In this document: positions 7,401 to 15,259 of the stretch, in pieces | Numbering within the stretch: position 1 is the first letter of the stretch | Layout: the number at the start of each line of letters is the position of its first letter | From: Bacteroidales bacterium | Lineage (GTDB): Bacteria > Bacteroidota > Bacteroidia > Bacteroidales > UBA932 | NCBI GenBank assembly: GCA_015060455.1 | Contig: SUYM01000003.1 | Span: forward strand, 1-64,000 | Direction: 5' to 3' | Length of the DNA: 64,000 bases | Translations under genes and position numbers: made by a program | The notes under the pieces: model-generated | Seen by the model: the letters and a program-made list of their open reading frames with translations, nothing else | Told to the model about the DNA's origin: nothing | Databases searched by the model: none

Positions 7401-8989
7401 ATATAAGCGGCTCCATATCCGCCTCCGGTCCTCTCGACATGTTGAAGATAAGAAGCCGGAACACCGTGCTGAAAGATGCAACTTTGAAGATCGGCTATAC
7501 TGGTGTACCATATTTTGCCGACGGTCCTTTCCATATGGATGAGACAGGTGTCTATTTTGACGACATAAGCATCAGAGACCGGTACAACGGAACAGGTACC
7601 GTTTCGGGCAGCATCAACTACAACTATTTCAAGGACATCCGTTTCGACACACGCATCAATGTAGAACAGATAGAGGGCATATGCCTTGACGAGAAAGACA
7701 ACGATGTATTCTATGGAAACATCTTTGCTACCGGAGACTTGCACCTGACCGGCCCGCTCAAATCATTGGTGATGAACATAAACGCCTCGACAGCAAAGGC
7801 CGGAAATCTGCATATCCCGACCGACTACACGAGCATAGCGTCAAAGGGCACGAACCTGCTGAAATTCAAGCAGTTGGAAACCACGAAATTCATAGACCCA
7901 TACGAAATATTTGTCCAAAAGACCACAACCGAAGAAATTACACCAAATGAGTTCCTTGTCAGGCTGAATGTTGCTGCCAGACCGTCAGTGGAGGCCTTCG
8001 TCGAGATTGACAAGTCCAGCGGAAACGTTCTCTCGGGCAGGGGAAGCGGCAACATTTCGCTTGAAGCGGGCGAAGACATCTTCAAGATCAACGGTGACTA
8101 TACCATCGAAGAAGGAAACTATAAGTTTGTGGCCATGGGCATAGTCAAGAGGGATTTCCAGATTCAGGAAGGCAGCACCATCAGATTCAACGGAGACATC
8201 CTGGACAGCGATCTTGACATAGATGCGATATATAAGACGAAGGCATCGATCTCCACCTTGATTTCCGACACCACATCGGTGGCGAACAGGAGACTTGTCG
8301 AATGCGGCATAAGGATTCAGGACAAACTCATCAGTCCGCAACTGAGTTTCTCAATAGAGATACCTGACCTTGACCCTACCATAAAATCAAGGGTGGAAAG
8401 TGCGCTCAGCACGGAAGACAAGGTGCAGAAACAGTTCCTCGCACTGATAGTTTCAAACAACTTCCTTCCAGATGAACAGTCCGGAATCGTCAACAACACC
8501 TCGGCATTATATTCCAATATGACCGAAATGGTGGCGAATCAGATAAACAACATATTCCAGAAACTGAACATCCCTCTTGACCTGGGTCTGAGATACCAGC
8601 CAAACACACGCGGAAACGACATATTTGACGTGGCAGTGACGACTCAACTGTTCAACAACAGGGTGGTCGTCAACGGTAACATAGGAAACAAGCAGTATTC
8701 AAGCGGAAACACAGAGAATGAGGTGGTCGGCGATATCGATATAGAAATCAAACTCGACCGCTCGGGTTCATTCAGACTCAACCTCTTCTCACACTCTGCG
8801 GACCAATATACGAACTATCTGGACAACTCCCAGAGAAACGGAGTCGGCATAACCTACCAGACAGAATTCAACACATTCCGTCAATTCTTCAGGAACATGT
8901 TCACATCCAGAAAGAAGAGGCAGGAGGCGCGGCTGGCAGAAGAACAGGCGATGAGAAACACGGAAAGAACTGTCATAGAGATAAAATAG
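4415..8989 (+). CDS. tamB: TamB-family translocation/assembly module protein (DUF490)
   Basis: A very large protein anchored in the inner membrane and spanning the periplasm. It is related to TamB/AsmA-type bridge proteins thought to serve outer-membrane protein assembly or lipid transport. A transmembrane helix (about ILRLIRKTLKILWLIFIAF) comes first, then VQTAIVTKVTDSLSEKLDGDISIEKI, a typical TamB opening. More than 1000 residues of beta-rich repeats follow, then the conserved C-terminal TamB domain (GNVLSGRGSGNISLEAGEDIFKI; GGNIGNKQYSSG-like region). No ATG precedes the helix: candidates are TTG 4415, ATT 4433 or TTG 4472, so the start is uncertain (about 1524 residues from 4415). A TATTTTTGC box overlaps 4415, which would favour a later start. 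It lies 6 bp from the next gene. Confidence 0.88.
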   Translation: MQVGYLILRLIRKTLKILWLIFIAFALMILAGALVIQVPQVQTAIVTKVTDSLSEKLDGDISIEKIHFKPFSTLVLKNLVITDKNPQICPTDSTLAQIDTFFRSEYVIVKLSLAGLLDEESIKIRSAVVRNAQMNLVLEDLMSEADTVIMYNNLSRIFRIDKDKERKEPRPDEIFRIKDVKIEDMGFVMKNYSTMPIKRLGGGIDWNDLNIHDICVNARDLAFKNGIMSGKADKISFREETGFVVSSMSGEARVGRGRTIIDNLRIKDQWSDLHLSQFMMSYRNVDDFKDFIRLVKLDGKIEKSIIDFRTIANFAPQIKGVTLRADVSGAMSGVVEDFKVSDIKFSSQEGGFSGTVNGRMTGIPETYLMGIDAKVTGLRLTTEGLSRFVTQWMRGGRLDLGRFAEGTTFYGTASAKGPLNNLDTKAALTSKVGKVQAQVRLDEIIRPDAPITISGTVETADLNIGQIIGNDLFGPATLNTRLSMTVDDGISVDMDSLRIRRLNLKGYDYSDILAKGKYDPNTLNATVISKDPNLNFIFQGGYARSEKSRNTVYKINASVGHADLNAINIDRRGKSMIQLRTNADFTKTANGNILGRIDVGEILLENKSGRYDVGDVIMTSYSTGDRYTARLNSQFASASFSGTASIIDFIKDIKGITIDRELPVLNRNEEEYTWNGNSYEASLTCHNIQNLLSFAAPGLYIENGTSLKTQITPDGDMTVNLNSGRMAVRRNYLKGIDMTLDNLNQVLKGEIHCQEASIADIQVTDNLIQLYANDNRIGAGYSFDNHTDNETSGEFIVNGQISGDEDNRIIELDIKPSSLKYNSKEWSIQPSSIRIEGSDISVDSFGAISGEEFISLNGRASENYGDILSLQLERFDLSAINSILPSDFGVRGAVTGLATLSSPISSMNLDIDMLCDSSYVANIPIGVVRLGTEWNDEDRCFEFFGQNELGGVHNIDIKGHYTPKSRMLDANFDLDRFQIGYAQPFLKDIFSQMNGNISGSISASGPLDMLKIRSRNTVLKDATLKIGYTGVPYFADGPFHMDETGVYFDDISIRDRYNGTGTVSGSINYNYFKDIRFDTRINVEQIEGICLDEKDNDVFYGNIFATGDLHLTGPLKSLVMNINASTAKAGNLHIPTDYTSIASKGTNLLKFKQLETTKFIDPYEIFVQKTTTEEITPNEFLVRLNVAARPSVEAFVEIDKSSGNVLSGRGSGNISLEAGEDIFKINGDYTIEEGNYKFVAMGIVKRDFQIQEGSTIRFNGDILDSDLDIDAIYKTKASISTLISDTTSVANRRLVECGIRIQDKLISPQLSFSIEIPDLDPTIKSRVESALSTEDKVQKQFLALIVSNNFLPDEQSGIVNNTSALYSNMTEMVANQINNIFQKLNIPLDLGLRYQPNTRGNDIFDVAVTTQLFNNRVVVNGNIGNKQYSSGNTENEVVGDIDIEIKLDRSGSFRLNLFSHSADQYTNYLDNSQRNGVGITYQTEFNTFRQFFRNMFTSRKKRQEARLAEEQAMRNTERTVIEIK

Positions 8990-8995
8990 AAGACT

Positions 8996-9703
8996 ATGAG
9001 CAAGGGAAAACTATATCTTATACCTTCCCCGTTGGGAGACAACGACCCGAAGGAAGTCATTCCGGCACCGGTGCTGGATTCGCTCGCCGGGTTCAGGACA
9101 TTTGTCGTGGAGGAAGTGCGTACGGCAAGAAGATATCTGTCACGTGCGGGTCTGAAAGGACATATCGGAGAACTTGAATTTCATGAACTGAACGAACATA
9201 CCGAAGCATCGGTCATAGAAGGCTATCTGAAACTTTTCGAAGACGGCAATAATGTCGCGCTTATCTCTGAGGCAGGTCTTCCGGCTGTTGCCGACCCCGG
9301 TGCCCAACTGGTGGAACTTGCACACAGACATGGGATTGAAGTGGTGCCGGCAGTCGGTCCGTCATCGCTCATGCTTGCCCTGATGGCATCAGGACTCAAC
9401 GGACAGTCATTCGCCTTCTGCGGATATATCCCCGCCAAGACCGAAGAAAGAAGAAGCAGACTGCGCACTCTGGAAAAGATTTCCGGACAGTTGAAACAGA
9501 CGCAGATAATCATAGAGACCCCATACAGGAACGACTCGCTGCTGAAGGACATTCTGGAGGTGAGCAGCGCCTCGACAAGGGTGTGCGTGGCCGTAAACAT
9601 CACAATGCCTGACGCATACATAAAGACCATGAAGGTCTCACAATGGAAGAAGGAAGGACTTATAATCGGGAAAAGACCATGTGTATTTCTGATATTGGCG
9701 TAA
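8996..9703 (+). CDS. RsmI/YraL-like SAM-dependent methyltransferase (tetrapyrrole methylase fold)
   Basis: A 235-residue protein of the tetrapyrrole methylase superfamily, closest to the short Bacteroidetes RsmI-like branch. RsmI 2'-O-methylates C1402 of 16S rRNA. Visible motifs are LYLIPSPLGD at the N terminus, FVVEEVRTARRYL, and the SAM-site segments LISEAGLPAVADPGAQLV and VVPAVGPSSLMLALMASG, followed by FAFCGYIP and IIIETPYRND. It is shorter than E. coli RsmI (about 286) and lacks its C-terminal domain, so the target could differ. It is 6 bp downstream of tamB, and its last 25 bp overlap folB, which suggests one transcript. Confidence 0.85.
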   Translation: MSKGKLYLIPSPLGDNDPKEVIPAPVLDSLAGFRTFVVEEVRTARRYLSRAGLKGHIGELEFHELNEHTEASVIEGYLKLFEDGNNVALISEAGLPAVADPGAQLVELAHRHGIEVVPAVGPSSLMLALMASGLNGQSFAFCGYIPAKTEERRSRLRTLEKISGQLKQTQIIIETPYRNDSLLKDILEVSSASTRVCVAVNITMPDAYIKTMKVSQWKKEGLIIGKRPCVFLILA

Positions 9704-10119
9704 TCGAACTCGAAGAAATGAGGTTCTGGGCCTGTCATGGCTGCCTTGAAAGCGAGAAGACCAAGGGCAACCTTTTTCTTGTGGATTTCCGTGGAGAGAC
9801 GGACCTGAGAAAGGCTGCCGCAAGCGATGCTCTCGAAGACACTGTGAATTACGGGGCTGTATATGAACTGGTCAGGCAGGAGATGTCCGTTCCGTCGGAT
9901 CTGCTGGAGCATGTGGCGGGAAGAATTGTCAGACGCATTGCAGAAGCCTTCCCAGAGTTTATAAGGTTCAGCGTCAGGATATCCAAGCGCAGGCCTCCGG
10001 TCGGCGGACCTGTCCAATGGTCCCGGGTCACACTCTCCTACTGTCATCCTGAACCGTCCCTCTGTCATCCTGAACCGCCCCTTTGTCATCCTGAACGAAG
10101 TGAAGGATCTGTATCATGA
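9679..10119 (+). CDS. folB: Dihydroneopterin aldolase FolB with a repeat-derived C-terminal tail
   Basis: FolB converts 7,8-dihydroneopterin to 6-hydroxymethyl-dihydropterin and glycolaldehyde in folate synthesis. Family landmarks are MRFWACHGCLESEKTKGN near the start, the glutamate-containing TVNYGAVYELV, LLEHVAGRI, and RISKRRPPVGGPVQWSRV near the natural end. I start at ATG 9679 (MCISDIGVIELEEM), which overlaps the upstream gene by 25 bp. A normal FolB would stop about residue 121. Here about 25 further residues (three CHPEP/CHPER heptads, then SEGSVS) are encoded by a dispersed nucleotide repeat. The stop overlaps the mtaB start (ATGA). Confidence 0.88.
   Translation: MCISDIGVIELEEMRFWACHGCLESEKTKGNLFLVDFRGETDLRKAAASDALEDTVNYGAVYELVRQEMSVPSDLLEHVAGRIVRRIAEAFPEFIRFSVRISKRRPPVGGPVQWSRVTLSYCHPEPSLCHPEPPLCHPERSEGSVS
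10041..10111. repeat. CHPERSEGS-type repeat, three tandem part-copies
   Basis: CTGTCATCCTGAACCG(T/C)CCCT occurs twice with a 21-bp period, then TTGTCATCCTGAACGAAGTGAAGGATCTGT. The last copy is the full unit seen inverted at 3252-3317. It is translated as the FolB C-terminal tail and ends a few bases before the mtaB start. Confidence 0.85.
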
Positions 10120-11366
10120 AAACAATATCATACATAACTCTCGGCTGCAAACTGAACTATGCGGAGACCTCAACGTATGAGCGACGGCTCAATGCTGAGG
10201 GCTTCAAGGCCGTACCATGGAGCAAAGGAGCAGACATCTTCCTTGTGAACACATGCACTGTGACCGAACACTCAGACAAGAAAAGCCGCAACATAATAAG
10301 GAAACTCCACCGCTTGTCGCCCAAGGCAGCAATCTACGTGACCGGATGTTACGCCCAGTTGAAAAAGGCTGAAATAGAAGCCATTGAGGGTGTCACTGCA
10401 GTATTCGGTGCGGAAGAGAAAAGCATGATCGTACCCCGCATACTCGCTGACGCACGCGGCTGCGAGCCAGATTATGGAACCTCCGGGACATTCTTTCCTG
10501 CATATTCATCCGGAGAAAGAACCAGGTCATTCCTCAAGGTACAGGACGGCTGCGACTACAAATGCGCTTACTGTACAGTACCTTACGCAAGGGGTGAAAG
10601 CAGAAATATCCCCATATCCGAAATCATTCCTCAGGCTGAGTCCATCGCGGCAGAAGGGATCAAGGAAATAGTGCTGACAGGCGTGAACACAGGAGATTTC
10701 GGGAAAAGCACAGGAGAGACATTCTTCGAACTGATAAGACAGTTGAATGAAGTAGAAGGAATCGAGAGATACAGAATCTCGTCAATAGAGCCTAATCTGC
10801 TGACGGAAGAAATGATAGACTGGATAACTTCAGGAAGCAAATTTCTCCCCCACTACCACATCCCGCTGCAGTCAGGCTGCGACACCATCCTCAAGGCTAT
10901 GGGCAGGCGATATGACACCGCCGCTTTTGCAGACAAGATCAGGTATATCAGACAGAAAACCGAGATTCCGGGAGGTCCGAAGGTATTTTTCGGGATTGAC
11001 GTAATTGTCGGATTTCCTGGAGAGACTGATGAACTTTTCATGGAGACCTATGAATTCCTGCGTGATGTCGTCAAGCCGGCATTCATTCATATATTTCCAT
11101 ATTCTCGTCGCTCCGGTACGCCGGCCGCAGAAAGAAAAGATCAGGTGCAGGACTGCGTGAAGACCAAAAGAGTGCAGATGCTGGAAGACCTCTGCAAAGA
11201 ACTGCATGAGGATTTCGTCAAGTCCAACAAGGGAGTTCAGGAGCATGTTCTTTTTGAAAGCACCGACAGAAACGGAATGATGGAAGGATATACCGGGAAT
11301 TATATCCGTGTTTCGCGCCCATACGACCCGGATCTTATAGGCAAAATCGTTGATATTGTGATATGA
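10116..11366 (+). CDS. mtaB: tRNA t6A37 C2-methylthiotransferase MtaB
   Basis: A radical-SAM enzyme that converts t6A37 to ms2t6A37 in tRNA. The 416 residues show the UPF0004 N-terminal domain with cluster-binding C11, C47 and C78, the radical-SAM triad C146-x3-C150-x2-C153 (DGCDYKCAYC), VLTGVNTGDFG, HIPLQSGCD and a TRAM-like C terminus. NTCTVTEHSDKKSRN identifies MtaB rather than MiaB or RimO. Its ATG overlaps the folB stop and its stop overlaps the MBL gene, so it belongs to the folB operon. TsaD, which makes its substrate modification, is encoded about 6 kb away. Confidence 0.95.
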   Translation: MKTISYITLGCKLNYAETSTYERRLNAEGFKAVPWSKGADIFLVNTCTVTEHSDKKSRNIIRKLHRLSPKAAIYVTGCYAQLKKAEIEAIEGVTAVFGAEEKSMIVPRILADARGCEPDYGTSGTFFPAYSSGERTRSFLKVQDGCDYKCAYCTVPYARGESRNIPISEIIPQAESIAAEGIKEIVLTGVNTGDFGKSTGETFFELIRQLNEVEGIERYRISSIEPNLLTEEMIDWITSGSKFLPHYHIPLQSGCDTILKAMGRRYDTAAFADKIRYIRQKTEIPGGPKVFFGIDVIVGFPGETDELFMETYEFLRDVVKPAFIHIFPYSRRSGTPAAERKDQVQDCVKTKRVQMLEDLCKELHEDFVKSNKGVQEHVLFESTDRNGMMEGYTGNYIRVSRPYDPDLIGKIVDIVI

Positions 11367-12133
11367 GCAAGACCAGACTGACATTTTTAGGAACAGGCAC
11401 ATCCCAAGGAGTGCCGATGATAGGCTGCGGCTGCAAGGTCTGCTCAAGTACCGATCCCAGAGATAAAAGACTCAGGGCAAGCGTCTATGTAGAACATGAA
11501 GGCCTCAGGATACTGGTCGATGCAGGTCCGGATTTCAGACAGCAGATGCTTCGTGAGGGGATATCGGGAGTCGATGCCATTCTACTCACCCACAATCACA
11601 AGGACCACACAGGAGGACTTGATGACATACGCGCGTTCAATTACATCGAAAAGAAAGCCACTCAGATATACTGCGAGAAATATGTCGAGGACTCGCTCCG
11701 TATGGAATACAGTTACGCCTTCGCTGAAAACAAATACCCTGGAGCGCCGGACTGGGATGTACACCTTATTGACGACAATCCGTTCAGTATCAACGGAGTA
11801 GAAATCATCCCCATCCGCGGAAAACATTTCAGGTTACCGGTCCTGGGATACCGTTTCGGAAACATAGCCTACTGCACCGACATGAATCATATTCCGGATG
11901 AGCAATTTGAAAAATTGCGAAATCTTGAGCATTTCGTCATAAACTGCGTCAGAAGGGGAAGGCATATTTCGCATTTCTCTCTGGAAGGAGCCCTTGAGGT
12001 GGCAGCCCGCGTGGGAGCCAGACATACCTGGCTCACCCATCTGTCCCATCAGTTACCTGTATATGAGGAACTTTCCGCAGAACTGCCGGAAAATATTCAT
12101 CCGGCATATGACGGGCTTGAAATCTTCGAATAA
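11363..12133 (+). CDS. MBL-fold (PhnP-like) metallo-hydrolase
   Basis: A 256-residue metallo-beta-lactamase-fold hydrolase similar to PhnP-type phosphodiesterases, cytosolic. It has the opening FLGTGTSQGVPMIGCGCKVC, with C22, C24 and C27 as a probable structural zinc site, the di-metal motif H77-x-H79-x-D81-H82 (THNHKDHTGG), and the C-terminal TDMNHIP and TWLTHLSHQ. The natural substrate is not known; cyclic phosphodiesters are the family precedent. Its ATG overlaps mtaB (ATGA). Its last third (residues 172-256) is repeated as a diverged fragment at 14855-15115, on the far side of the TonB receptor. Confidence 0.88.
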   Translation: MSKTRLTFLGTGTSQGVPMIGCGCKVCSSTDPRDKRLRASVYVEHEGLRILVDAGPDFRQQMLREGISGVDAILLTHNHKDHTGGLDDIRAFNYIEKKATQIYCEKYVEDSLRMEYSYAFAENKYPGAPDWDVHLIDDNPFSINGVEIIPIRGKHFRLPVLGYRFGNIAYCTDMNHIPDEQFEKLRNLEHFVINCVRRGRHISHFSLEGALEVAARVGARHTWLTHLSHQLPVYEELSAELPENIHPAYDGLEIFE

Positions 12134-12160
12134 TTTCATTATCATTGCGCCCTAAAATTC

Positions 12161-12505
12161 GTGTGTGAAGTGTTATCATCACTTAAGAAATATTCTGCAA
12201 TATCCCTTCTGATAATATTCAGTTGTTACTTTACCAGTATCAACTTCTGCAGTCACACACACGTAATCAACGGACACTCTGTAGCCCATTCACATTTCGG
12301 TGGCGGATCCGAGCACTCACATTCAGAGTCTCAGATCAGCATCATCGACATCCTCTCAAATTTCCAATCTGAAGATGCTGCAGCTTACTGCGGCATCGAA
12401 TCTCCAGACTTTCTTATATCTGAAAGCTGCATCGTCTATAGGGAGACATCACATGTCTGTCAGGTGCAGAGTAAATTGCTGCTTCGTGGTCCGCCTCAGT
12501 GCTGA
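12161..12505 (+). CDS. Small exported His-rich protein, probable metal-associated partner of the TonB receptor
   Basis: A 114-residue protein I cannot assign to a named family. A hydrophobic segment at residues 11-28 looks like a signal peptide. Seven histidines then fall within residues 32-54 (HTHVINGHSVAHSHFGG, then EHSHSE). The C-terminal part has cysteines (C82, C94, C104, C119-like spacing) and ends RGPPQC. Such histidine clusters commonly bind Zn, Ni or Cu, so metal capture or sensing in the periplasm is an inference. The start is GTG 12161 or GTG 12170; a TAAAATTCG box just upstream is a possible -7 element. It is followed by a TonB receptor, with 55 bp between. Confidence 0.6.
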   Translation: MCEVLSSLKKYSAISLLIIFSCYFTSINFCSHTHVINGHSVAHSHFGGGSEHSHSESQISIIDILSNFQSEDAAAYCGIESPDFLISESCIVYRETSHVCQVQSKLLLRGPPQC

Positions 12506-12560
12506 CCGCACCTTCCAACAAGAACAACAGCAATTTTAACAAACTCACAGATATTCAAAG

Positions 12561-14849
12561 ATGAAAAAGATAATTTCAGCTTTGGCGGTGATGCTATGCG
12601 TAGTATTCTCTGCCCAGGCTTCAAGAACAGATGCGCATATACACGGCCACGTCATAGACAAAAACACAGGAGAACATCTTCCACACATCGTAGTACTGCT
12701 TAAAGGGACTACAATAGGTGTCGCCACCGACAATTCAGGCCACTATTTCATTCATAACATTCCCATAGGAAAATTCACCATAGAGGTTTCCGCAATAGGC
12801 TACAATACCCAGACACGCGAGGTGGACATCACAGAAGGCTCATCTCACGAAATCAATTTCGCACTTGAAGAAGACCATGTCCAGCTCGACGGAGTCATCG
12901 TTTCGGCGACCAGAAGCGAAACGACGAGAAGGATGTCACCGACACTTGTCAACGTCGTAAGCATGGACACCTACAACAAGACCAACAGTTCCACAGTAGC
13001 ACAAGGCCTGGCATTCCAGCCGGGAGTCAGAATCGAGAACAATTGTCAGAACTGCGGTTTCCAACAGGTCAGAATCAACGGACTGGACGGTCAGTACACT
13101 CAGATTCTCATAGACTCCCGCCCGATATTCAGCGCTCTTGCCGGAGTATACGGCATTGAGCAGCTTCCGGCAAATATGGTGGACCGCGTAGAAGTGATGA
13201 GGGGCGGCGGATCCGCTCTATTCGGTTCATCCGCCATTGCCGGTACAATAAACATCATAACAAAAGAGCCTGTAAGGAATTCTGCTTCGATTTCACATAC
13301 CACGACTTCAATAAATGCTTCATCTGCATTCCATCACACCACCGACATCAATGCCTCGATAGTCTCCGAAGACAACAAGCTTGGCCTCGCGGTATTCGGA
13401 CAGAACACCCTTAAAGATGCATGGGATGCCAATGGTGACGGATTTACAGAACTGTCCAAGATTTCCGGGCAGACAGTCGGATTCAGAGGATATGTAAAGA
13501 CCGGCCTATACTCCAAGATAACTGCAGAGTACCATCACCTTCAGGAGTTCAGACGGGGTGGAGACAAACTCGACCTGCCGCCACATGAGGTCATGATTGC
13601 CGAGCAGACAAAGCACGGCATCAACACAGGTGGCCTCAAATTCGACTGGTTCTCCAAGGACCAGAGACATAGACTCAACGTGTTCGCTTCACTTCAGCAC
13701 ATAAACAGAGACAGCTACTATGGAGCACAGATGGACCCTAACGCATATGGAAAGACGACCGACCTTACCTGGGTGGGCGGAGCTCAGTACATATATAAGT
13801 TCAACAAGTGTCTGTTCATGCCGGCAGACCTGACGGTAGGCCTTGAGTACAACGAGGACTATCTGAAGGACAACATGTGGGGATACGACAGAGTAACAGA
13901 CCAGACTGTAAGGATTGCCAGCGTATACGCCCAGAATGAATGGAAAAACGCCCATTGGGGCATACTCATCGGTGGAAGGCTCGACAAGCACAATCTGATC
14001 AAGGGTGTGATCTTCAGTCCGCGCGCAAACCTGAGATATAACCCGACAAAGGACATCAATCTCAGGCTCAGTTACTCATATGGTTTCCGCGCTCCCCAGG
14101 CATTTGATGAGGACCTGCACATCGATAATGTAGGGGGAACTGTTTCCATGATAAGACTGGCGGAAGACCTCAGGGTAGAGAAATCTCAAAGCGTGAGCCT
14201 CTCGGCAGACATGTATCACAGCTGGGGCGACTGGCAGGGCAATCTTCTTGTAGAAGGTTTCTTCACTGACCTTGATGATGTGTTTGCACTGAAGGAACTT
14301 GGAATGGATGAAAACGGAATCCTTATAAAAGAGAGACACAATGAATCAGGCGCAAGAGTATTCGGAGGAAACCTCGAAGGAAAGATTGCATGGAAGGACA
14401 AATTCCAGATGCAGATGGGATTTACTGCGATGAGTTCGAAATACAAGGAGGCCCGCACATGGAGCGATGAAGGGGATGTAGCCGCAACAAGAAAGATGTT
14501 CAGGACCCCCGACTTCCACGGCTACTGCACCGCATCATACAACCCACTCAAACAACTTGCACTTTCTCTTTCCGGGACATATACCGGAAGCATGCTCGTA
14601 GAACATCATGCCGGATTCATAACAAGCAACACGACCGTCAGGACTCCTGCTTTCTGGGACCTTAACTTCAAGGCCGCATATGACTTCAGGATATATAAAA
14701 GTTTCACTCTGCAGCTGAATGCAGGGGTACAGAACATACTCAACTCCTTCCAGAAGGATTTTGACTCAGGGGCAGACCGCGACTCGGGATATATCTACGG
14801 ACCCACGCTACCTCGATGCATATTCTTCGGAATCAAGCTTAATTATTAA
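12561..14849 (+). CDS. TonB-dependent outer-membrane receptor, probable metal or metal-complex importer
   Basis: A 762-residue TonB-dependent transporter. After a signal peptide (residues 1-20) comes a carboxypeptidase-regulatory-like beta-sandwich domain (about 27-105; HGHVIDKNTGEHLPHIVVLLKGT). The plug (about 112-235) contains LDGVIVSATR, QILIDSRPIFSALAGVYG and VEVMRGGGSALFGSSAIAGTINI, and the 22-strand barrel runs to the end (PRCIFFGIKLNY). C162-x2-C165 in NNCQNCGFQQVRINGL and the His-rich N terminus suggest a metal-related substrate; this is inference. It follows the small His-rich protein and is likely co-transcribed. It has no SusD partner, so it is not a Sus-type glycan importer. Confidence 0.9.
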   Translation: MKKIISALAVMLCVVFSAQASRTDAHIHGHVIDKNTGEHLPHIVVLLKGTTIGVATDNSGHYFIHNIPIGKFTIEVSAIGYNTQTREVDITEGSSHEINFALEEDHVQLDGVIVSATRSETTRRMSPTLVNVVSMDTYNKTNSSTVAQGLAFQPGVRIENNCQNCGFQQVRINGLDGQYTQILIDSRPIFSALAGVYGIEQLPANMVDRVEVMRGGGSALFGSSAIAGTINIITKEPVRNSASISHTTTSINASSAFHHTTDINASIVSEDNKLGLAVFGQNTLKDAWDANGDGFTELSKISGQTVGFRGYVKTGLYSKITAEYHHLQEFRRGGDKLDLPPHEVMIAEQTKHGINTGGLKFDWFSKDQRHRLNVFASLQHINRDSYYGAQMDPNAYGKTTDLTWVGGAQYIYKFNKCLFMPADLTVGLEYNEDYLKDNMWGYDRVTDQTVRIASVYAQNEWKNAHWGILIGGRLDKHNLIKGVIFSPRANLRYNPTKDINLRLSYSYGFRAPQAFDEDLHIDNVGGTVSMIRLAEDLRVEKSQSVSLSADMYHSWGDWQGNLLVEGFFTDLDDVFALKELGMDENGILIKERHNESGARVFGGNLEGKIAWKDKFQMQMGFTAMSSKYKEARTWSDEGDVAATRKMFRTPDFHGYCTASYNPLKQLALSLSGTYTGSMLVEHHAGFITSNTTVRTPAFWDLNFKAAYDFRIYKSFTLQLNAGVQNILNSFQKDFDSGADRDSGYIYGPTLPRCIFFGIKLNY

Positions 14850-14854
14850 AGGGC

Positions 14855-15115
14855 TTGGGCACCGACATGAACCATATTCCCGAGGAGGAATTCAGCAAGT
14901 TGCACGGGCTTGAACATTTCATAATCAATACCGTACGTCGTGGCAAGCACATATCCCACTTTGCTCTTGAAGAAGCCATCGCCGTTGCGGAAAAGGTCGG
15001 TGCAGAACACACTTGGCTCACCCATCTGTCCCATCAGTTGCCATGTCACGAAGACCTATGCGCCGAACTCCCCCACAGCATCCTCCCCGCCCACGACGGA
15101 CTGATATTAAAATAA
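14855..15115 (+). pseudogene. 3' fragment of a second MBL-fold hydrolase gene
   Basis: The frame encodes TDMNHIPEEEFSKLHGLEHF...TWLTHLSHQLP and corresponds to residues 172-256 of the complete hydrolase at 11363-12133. About two thirds of residues are identical by eye. The catalytic HxHxDH half is missing and no ribosome-binding context is seen, so this is a remnant. It starts 12 bp after the TonB receptor gene. A complete copy before the His-rich/TonB pair and a broken copy after it suggest the pair arrived by recombination through the hydrolase gene. Confidence 0.85.
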
Positions 15116-15119
15116 TTAT

Positions 15120-15227
15120 AGAAACTGTTTAAATTTTTATCATCAAAAATAATTCATAACATTTTTGATGAGAACACATATGTTAAAACAACAAAAATAC
15201 TTTCGTAGAAAAATTTTAACAGTTTCT
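15120..15227. mobile_element. MITE-like element with 19-bp terminal inverted repeats
   Basis: AGAAACTGTTTAAATTTTT (15120-15138) and AAAAATTTTAACAGTTTCT (15209-15227) are inverted with one mismatch and enclose about 70 bp. A second internal hairpin (CATCAAAAAT/ATTTTTGATG, about 15141-15170) lies inside. There is no ORF. The size, AT content and nested palindromes fit a non-autonomous element. Its right end is 3 bp from the -7 box of the next gene. Confidence 0.55.
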
Positions 15228-15230
15228 TAC

Positions 15231-15238
15231 TATCTTTG
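15231..15238 (+). promoter_or_regulatory. -7 element TATCTTTG for the acyltransferase gene
   Basis: TATCTTTG matches TAnnTTTG and lies 21 bp before ATG 15260. No good TTTG is found at -33, where the inverted-repeat end of the upstream element lies instead. Confidence 0.6.
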
Positions 15239-15259
15239 CGACGTACTAAACCAAAACAT

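Noticed and set aside
7166..7744. Minus-strand 192-residue ORF inside tamB
   Set aside because: Shadow frame of the tamB coding sequence with no motif or start context.
9223..10089. Minus-strand 288-residue ORF antisense to the RsmI-like and folB genes
   Set aside because: Both sense genes have clear family motifs and normal operon spacing; the antisense frame is an open shadow with repeat-derived N-terminal residues (TKGRFRMTEGRFRMT).
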